From: Paraburkholderia silvatlantica | Lineage (GTDB): Bacteria > Pseudomonadota > Gammaproteobacteria > Burkholderiales > Burkholderiaceae | Reading direction: 5' to 3' | Assembly (NCBI RefSeq): GCF_003096715.1 | Contig: NZ_QEOL01000006.1 | Coordinates: 124,001 to 188,000 of the forward strand | DNA: 64,000 nt | Shown here: one piece after another, positions 62,953 to 64,000 of the stretch | Layout of the letters: every line of letters begins with the position of its first letter | Position numbering within the stretch: position 1 is the first letter of the stretch | Notes under the pieces: generated by a model | What the model was told of the DNA's origin: nothing | Databases searched by the model: none | The model's input: the letters and a program-made list of their open reading frames with translations, nothing else | Position numbers and translations under genes: made by a program

Positions 62953-64000
62953 TTACCCCGCCGTTGCAGCCGAAGCCGCCGCCGGCGCGCTGGCCGCGCC
63001 GTAATCGACCGGCGCGTCAGGCGCGCGCGGCGTCTCGCCCGCGTGCTCGATCCAGCCGCCACCCAGCGCGCGATACAGATCGACGAGGTTGGTCAGCCGC
63101 GCGAGGCGCGCCGTGATGAGCGACTGCTGCGCCGTGTAGAGGCTCGTCTGCGCGGTGAGCACCGGCAGATAGCTGTCCACGCCGTTCTTGTAGCGCAACT
63201 CCGAAAGCGTGAGCGAGCGCTGGCTCGCGAAGGTGCTGCGCTCGAGCGCCGCGATCTGCTCGTCGTAGGTGCCGCGCGCGGCCAACCCATCGGCCACTTC
63301 CCGGAAGGCCGACTGGATCGACTTCTCGTAGCTGGCGATCTCGATGCGCTTCTCGACATTCGCGAGTTGCAGATTCGCGATGTTCGACCCGCCTTCGAAG
63401 ATCGGCAGCGTGATCTGCGGCACGAAACTCCACGCCGCCGTGCCGGCCTTGAAGAGCCCGCCGAGCGACAGGCTTTCGGTGCCGAACGCCGCCGTGAGCG
63501 AGATCTTCGGGAAGAACGCCGCACGCGCCGCGCCGATATTGGCGTTTGCCGCGAGCAGCGCTTCTTCGGCCTGCATGATGTCCGGACGACGCGTGAGCAG
63601 ATCCGAAGGCAGCCCTGCCGGGATGTCGTTGAGCAGGGCCTGGCCGTCGAGCGGCAGACCTTGCGGCAGATCCGCCGGCAGCGGCTCGCCGATCAGCAGC
63701 ACGAGCGCGTTCTCGGCCTGGGCGCGCGCCCGCAGTTGCGCCTGCAGGTTGGCCTGCGCGTTCTCGACCACCGTTTGCGCCTGACGCAGATCGAGCTCGG
63801 TGCCGGTGCCCGTCTCGAACTGCGCCTTCGTGATGTTGTACGAGTCCTGCGCTGTCCTGAGCGTTTCCTGCGTGACCTTGAGCAGGTCGTCGTCGGAGAG
63901 CATGGTCAGGTACTGGTCCGCGACTTCCGAAACCAGCGTGATCTCCGCCGCCTTGCGCGCATACGCCGTCGAGAGGTATTGCGCCAACGCCTGGTCCTTC
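62953..64000 (-). CDS. RND efflux outer-membrane factor (OprM/NodT type), start outside window
   Basis: The C-terminal 348 residues of a TolC-like outer-membrane lipoprotein. The start lies beyond the window. The two coiled-coil and beta repeats are visible, with QFETGTGTELDLRQAQTVVENAQ and LRYKNGVDSYLPVLTAQTSLY as the equivalent helix motifs, and LLTRRPDIMQAEEALLAANANIGAARAAFFP as the OprM signature region. The Ala/Pro-rich C-terminus is typical for Burkholderia members. The inner-membrane pump and fusion protein should be upstream on the minus strand. Confidence 0.93.
   Translation of the reverse strand, partial: KDQALAQYLSTAYARKAAEITLVSEVADQYLTMLSDDDLLKVTQETLRTAQDSYNITKAQFETGTGTELDLRQAQTVVENAQANLQAQLRARAQAENALVLLIGEPLPADLPQGLPLDGQALLNDIPAGLPSDLLTRRPDIMQAEEALLAANANIGAARAAFFPKISLTAAFGTESLSLGGLFKAGTAAWSFVPQITLPIFEGGSNIANLQLANVEKRIEIASYEKSIQSAFREVADGLAARGTYDEQIAALERSTFASQRSLTLSELRYKNGVDSYLPVLTAQTSLYTAQQSLITARLARLTNLVDLYRALGGGWIEHAGETPRAPDAPVDYGAASAPAAASAATAG

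Overview
The window looks like a GC-rich stretch of core chromosome from a beta-proteobacterium of the Burkholderiaceae, most like Paraburkholderia or Burkholderia sensu lato. The evidence is the gene order (xseA/sodB; lpxK-trm112-kdsB-adk; murJ/rpsT/DUF3579/argF; glyA-nrdR; ybgC-tolQRAB-pal-cpoB-tRNA-Lys; dedA/mutL-miaA), the heavy use of GC-rich codons, and the protein sequences themselves. The species is inferred from remembered gene orders, not from a database search. I saw no prophage, insertion sequence, CRISPR array or rRNA operon. Almost all of the DNA is coding, in short operons often separated by clear hairpin-plus-T-run terminators.

Layout. 1-6947: the end of a MocR-type regulator, a DHA2 drug exporter, a degenerate EAL-domain protein, an ECF41/SigJ-like sigma factor divergent from a second ClpP, and a TetR regulator divergent from a YecD-like hydrolase. 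7087-19424: housekeeping genes (sodB, xseA, lpxK, trm112-like, kdsB, adk, a type II 3-hydroxyacyl-CoA dehydrogenase, a SirB1-like gene, murJ, rpsT, DUF3579, argF). 19502-22365: an IclR regulator with a clear palindromic operator divergent from gcdH, then a 1-Cys peroxiredoxin. 22728-24098: three small genes of YqjD/YqjE type. 24127-26867: a tightly overlapping five-gene minor-pilin cluster. 27025-30012: glyA-nrdR and ydfG. 30090-35853: the complete Tol-Pal operon and tRNA-Lys. 35984-45537: an exported protein, two YceI proteins with cytochrome b561, a LysR regulator, a ParB-like protein with a 9-bp repeat tail, an MscS channel, DedA, and mutL-miaA.

45709-56124 is the most informative accessory region. 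It is a polyol-utilisation island built as two convergent operons. One carries a D-arabinitol/mannitol-type dehydrogenase, a xylulokinase and a SorC-type regulator. The other carries a sorbitol-type SDR dehydrogenase, a complete ABC importer and a HAD phosphatase. The two promoters have the same architecture: -35 TTGAC(A/T), a 17-bp spacer, -10 GATCAT, then a GAGCA-TTGCTC palindrome. This strongly suggests that one regulator, most simply the SorC protein encoded between them, controls both. The terminator of the importer operon lies inside the last codons of the regulator gene.

56239-59091 is a zinc/manganese-type ABC importer behind a Zur-like box; its ATPase carries a histidine-rich tail. 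Then come a second xylulokinase, a xanthine/urate-type NCS2 permease with a long leader, and the truncated end of an RND outer-membrane factor. I did not find a wholly new defence or mobile system. The best leads are the paired polyol promoters, the sigma/ClpP2 pair with a palindrome between them, and the repeat-tailed ParB-like protein.
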